Assembly: GCA_030374805.1 (NCBI GenBank)
Contig: JARGSG010000199.1
Coordinates: forward strand, 186,001 to 250,000
Reading direction: 5' to 3'
Source of the DNA: Gracilaria gracilis
Lineage: Eukaryota > Rhodophyta > Florideophyceae > Gracilariales > Gracilariaceae
DNA length: 64,000 nucleotides
Below the pieces are notes generated by a model that worked only from the letters and a program-made list of their open reading frames with translations, had not been told where the DNA came from and did not search any database. The position numbers and the translations under genes were made by a program. Below are positions 63,618 to 64,000 of the stretch, one piece after another. Numbering within the stretch: position 1 is the first letter of the stretch; the number at the start of each line of letters is the position of its first letter.

Positions 63618-64000
63618 ACTGTCACTTGGGAAGGCGGGAAGGATATGCGTTCTCTTGGCGTTAGGAAGGCTCTCGAAGTATACCAAGAGAGAGAGCTTGG
63701 CATTGAATTTATACTGTTCATAGTCTTACTACCATTGCTGGTGTCTGCCAAATTTGTTACCTAGGCACCGTGAGGCAATGAAAAGTTTGCAAGATTGAAT
63801 TCTCCGCGTTTTGACCATTCGGAAGTGCTGTACGAAAGTGGTGTACGGACGAACAAGTTGTGAGGGGATGACCTACCTTCGGTAGATACCATGGCGATTA
63901 ATATGGATCACATATTGTGGGGAAAACTTTTTAAAGACGTCAAGAAGCTGCTTGTCGTAGTGGCATGTTGTACATCCACTCCGTGAGTGGATGTATATAT
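63618..64000. other. Upstream region of the secreted-protein gene
   Basis: Promoter-side DNA with no recognised element except an 11-bp perfect stem-loop near the window end, TACATCCACTC (63971-63981) with GAGTGGATGTA (63985-63995) around CGT. Confidence 0.45.

Overview
This is a repeat-dominated window of a eukaryotic nuclear genome. It has many nested transposable elements, a few host genes, and very short GT-AG introns (59-70 bp) wherever introns can be inferred. A red alga of the florideophyte type (for example a Chondrus relative) is my best guess from the mix: an intronless NB-ARC/WD40 protein, short-intron Harbinger transposases and chromodomain-bearing Ty3/gypsy elements. This is an impression. 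An oomycete or a fungus is not excluded from sequence alone.

Layout. 1-2378: the 3' part of a Ty3/gypsy chromovirus (E0) with its 3' LTR. 2.4-5.1 kb: host-like DNA with a zinc-finger gene (3219-3965) and a tRNA-Ala-like sequence (4829-4910). 5.1-9.45 kb: a repeat (A), a Harbinger-like DNA transposon (B, copy 1) and a second Harbinger transposase gene (8529-9436). 10.5-14.6 kb: a 1364-residue NB-ARC/WD40 protein, the main host gene. 15.4-16.3 kb: a probable solo LTR. 16.5-23.2 kb: a second copy of repeat A, split by a complete chromovirus (E4) with a 5-bp target duplication; the copy of A at 5.1 kb is the matching empty site. 24.2-26.0 kb: an eroded Harbinger transposase on the minus strand.

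26.5-50.6 kb is a stack of three related chromoviruses. E1 (plus) is a 5' fragment. E2 (minus) is split in two by E3 (minus, 11.5 kb, with both LTRs and a TTGTC target duplication). E2 and E3 both carry an extra reading frame of unknown function on the opposite strand, downstream of the chromodomain. 50.6-53.1 kb is an unusual DNA element whose ~185-bp inverted ends are packed with GGTGA/TCACC motifs; a 912-bp MITE sits inside its left end. 53.1-59.2 kb is a tyrosine-recombinase (DIRS-like) retroelement interrupted by a second copy of the same MITE. 59.2-62.0 kb is B copy 2, inverted relative to copy 1. 62.1-64.0 kb is host-like again, with a second zinc-finger gene and a secreted-protein gene.

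The DNA transposon family is the connecting thread. B and the MITE share the terminal motif GGAGCTGCGG, and every end I can read is flanked by CAG or CTG. The two B copies keep a spliced 241-residue companion gene of identical length despite introns of different length. All elements recognised as retroviral kin are treated as fossils and described by family, extent and parts only.
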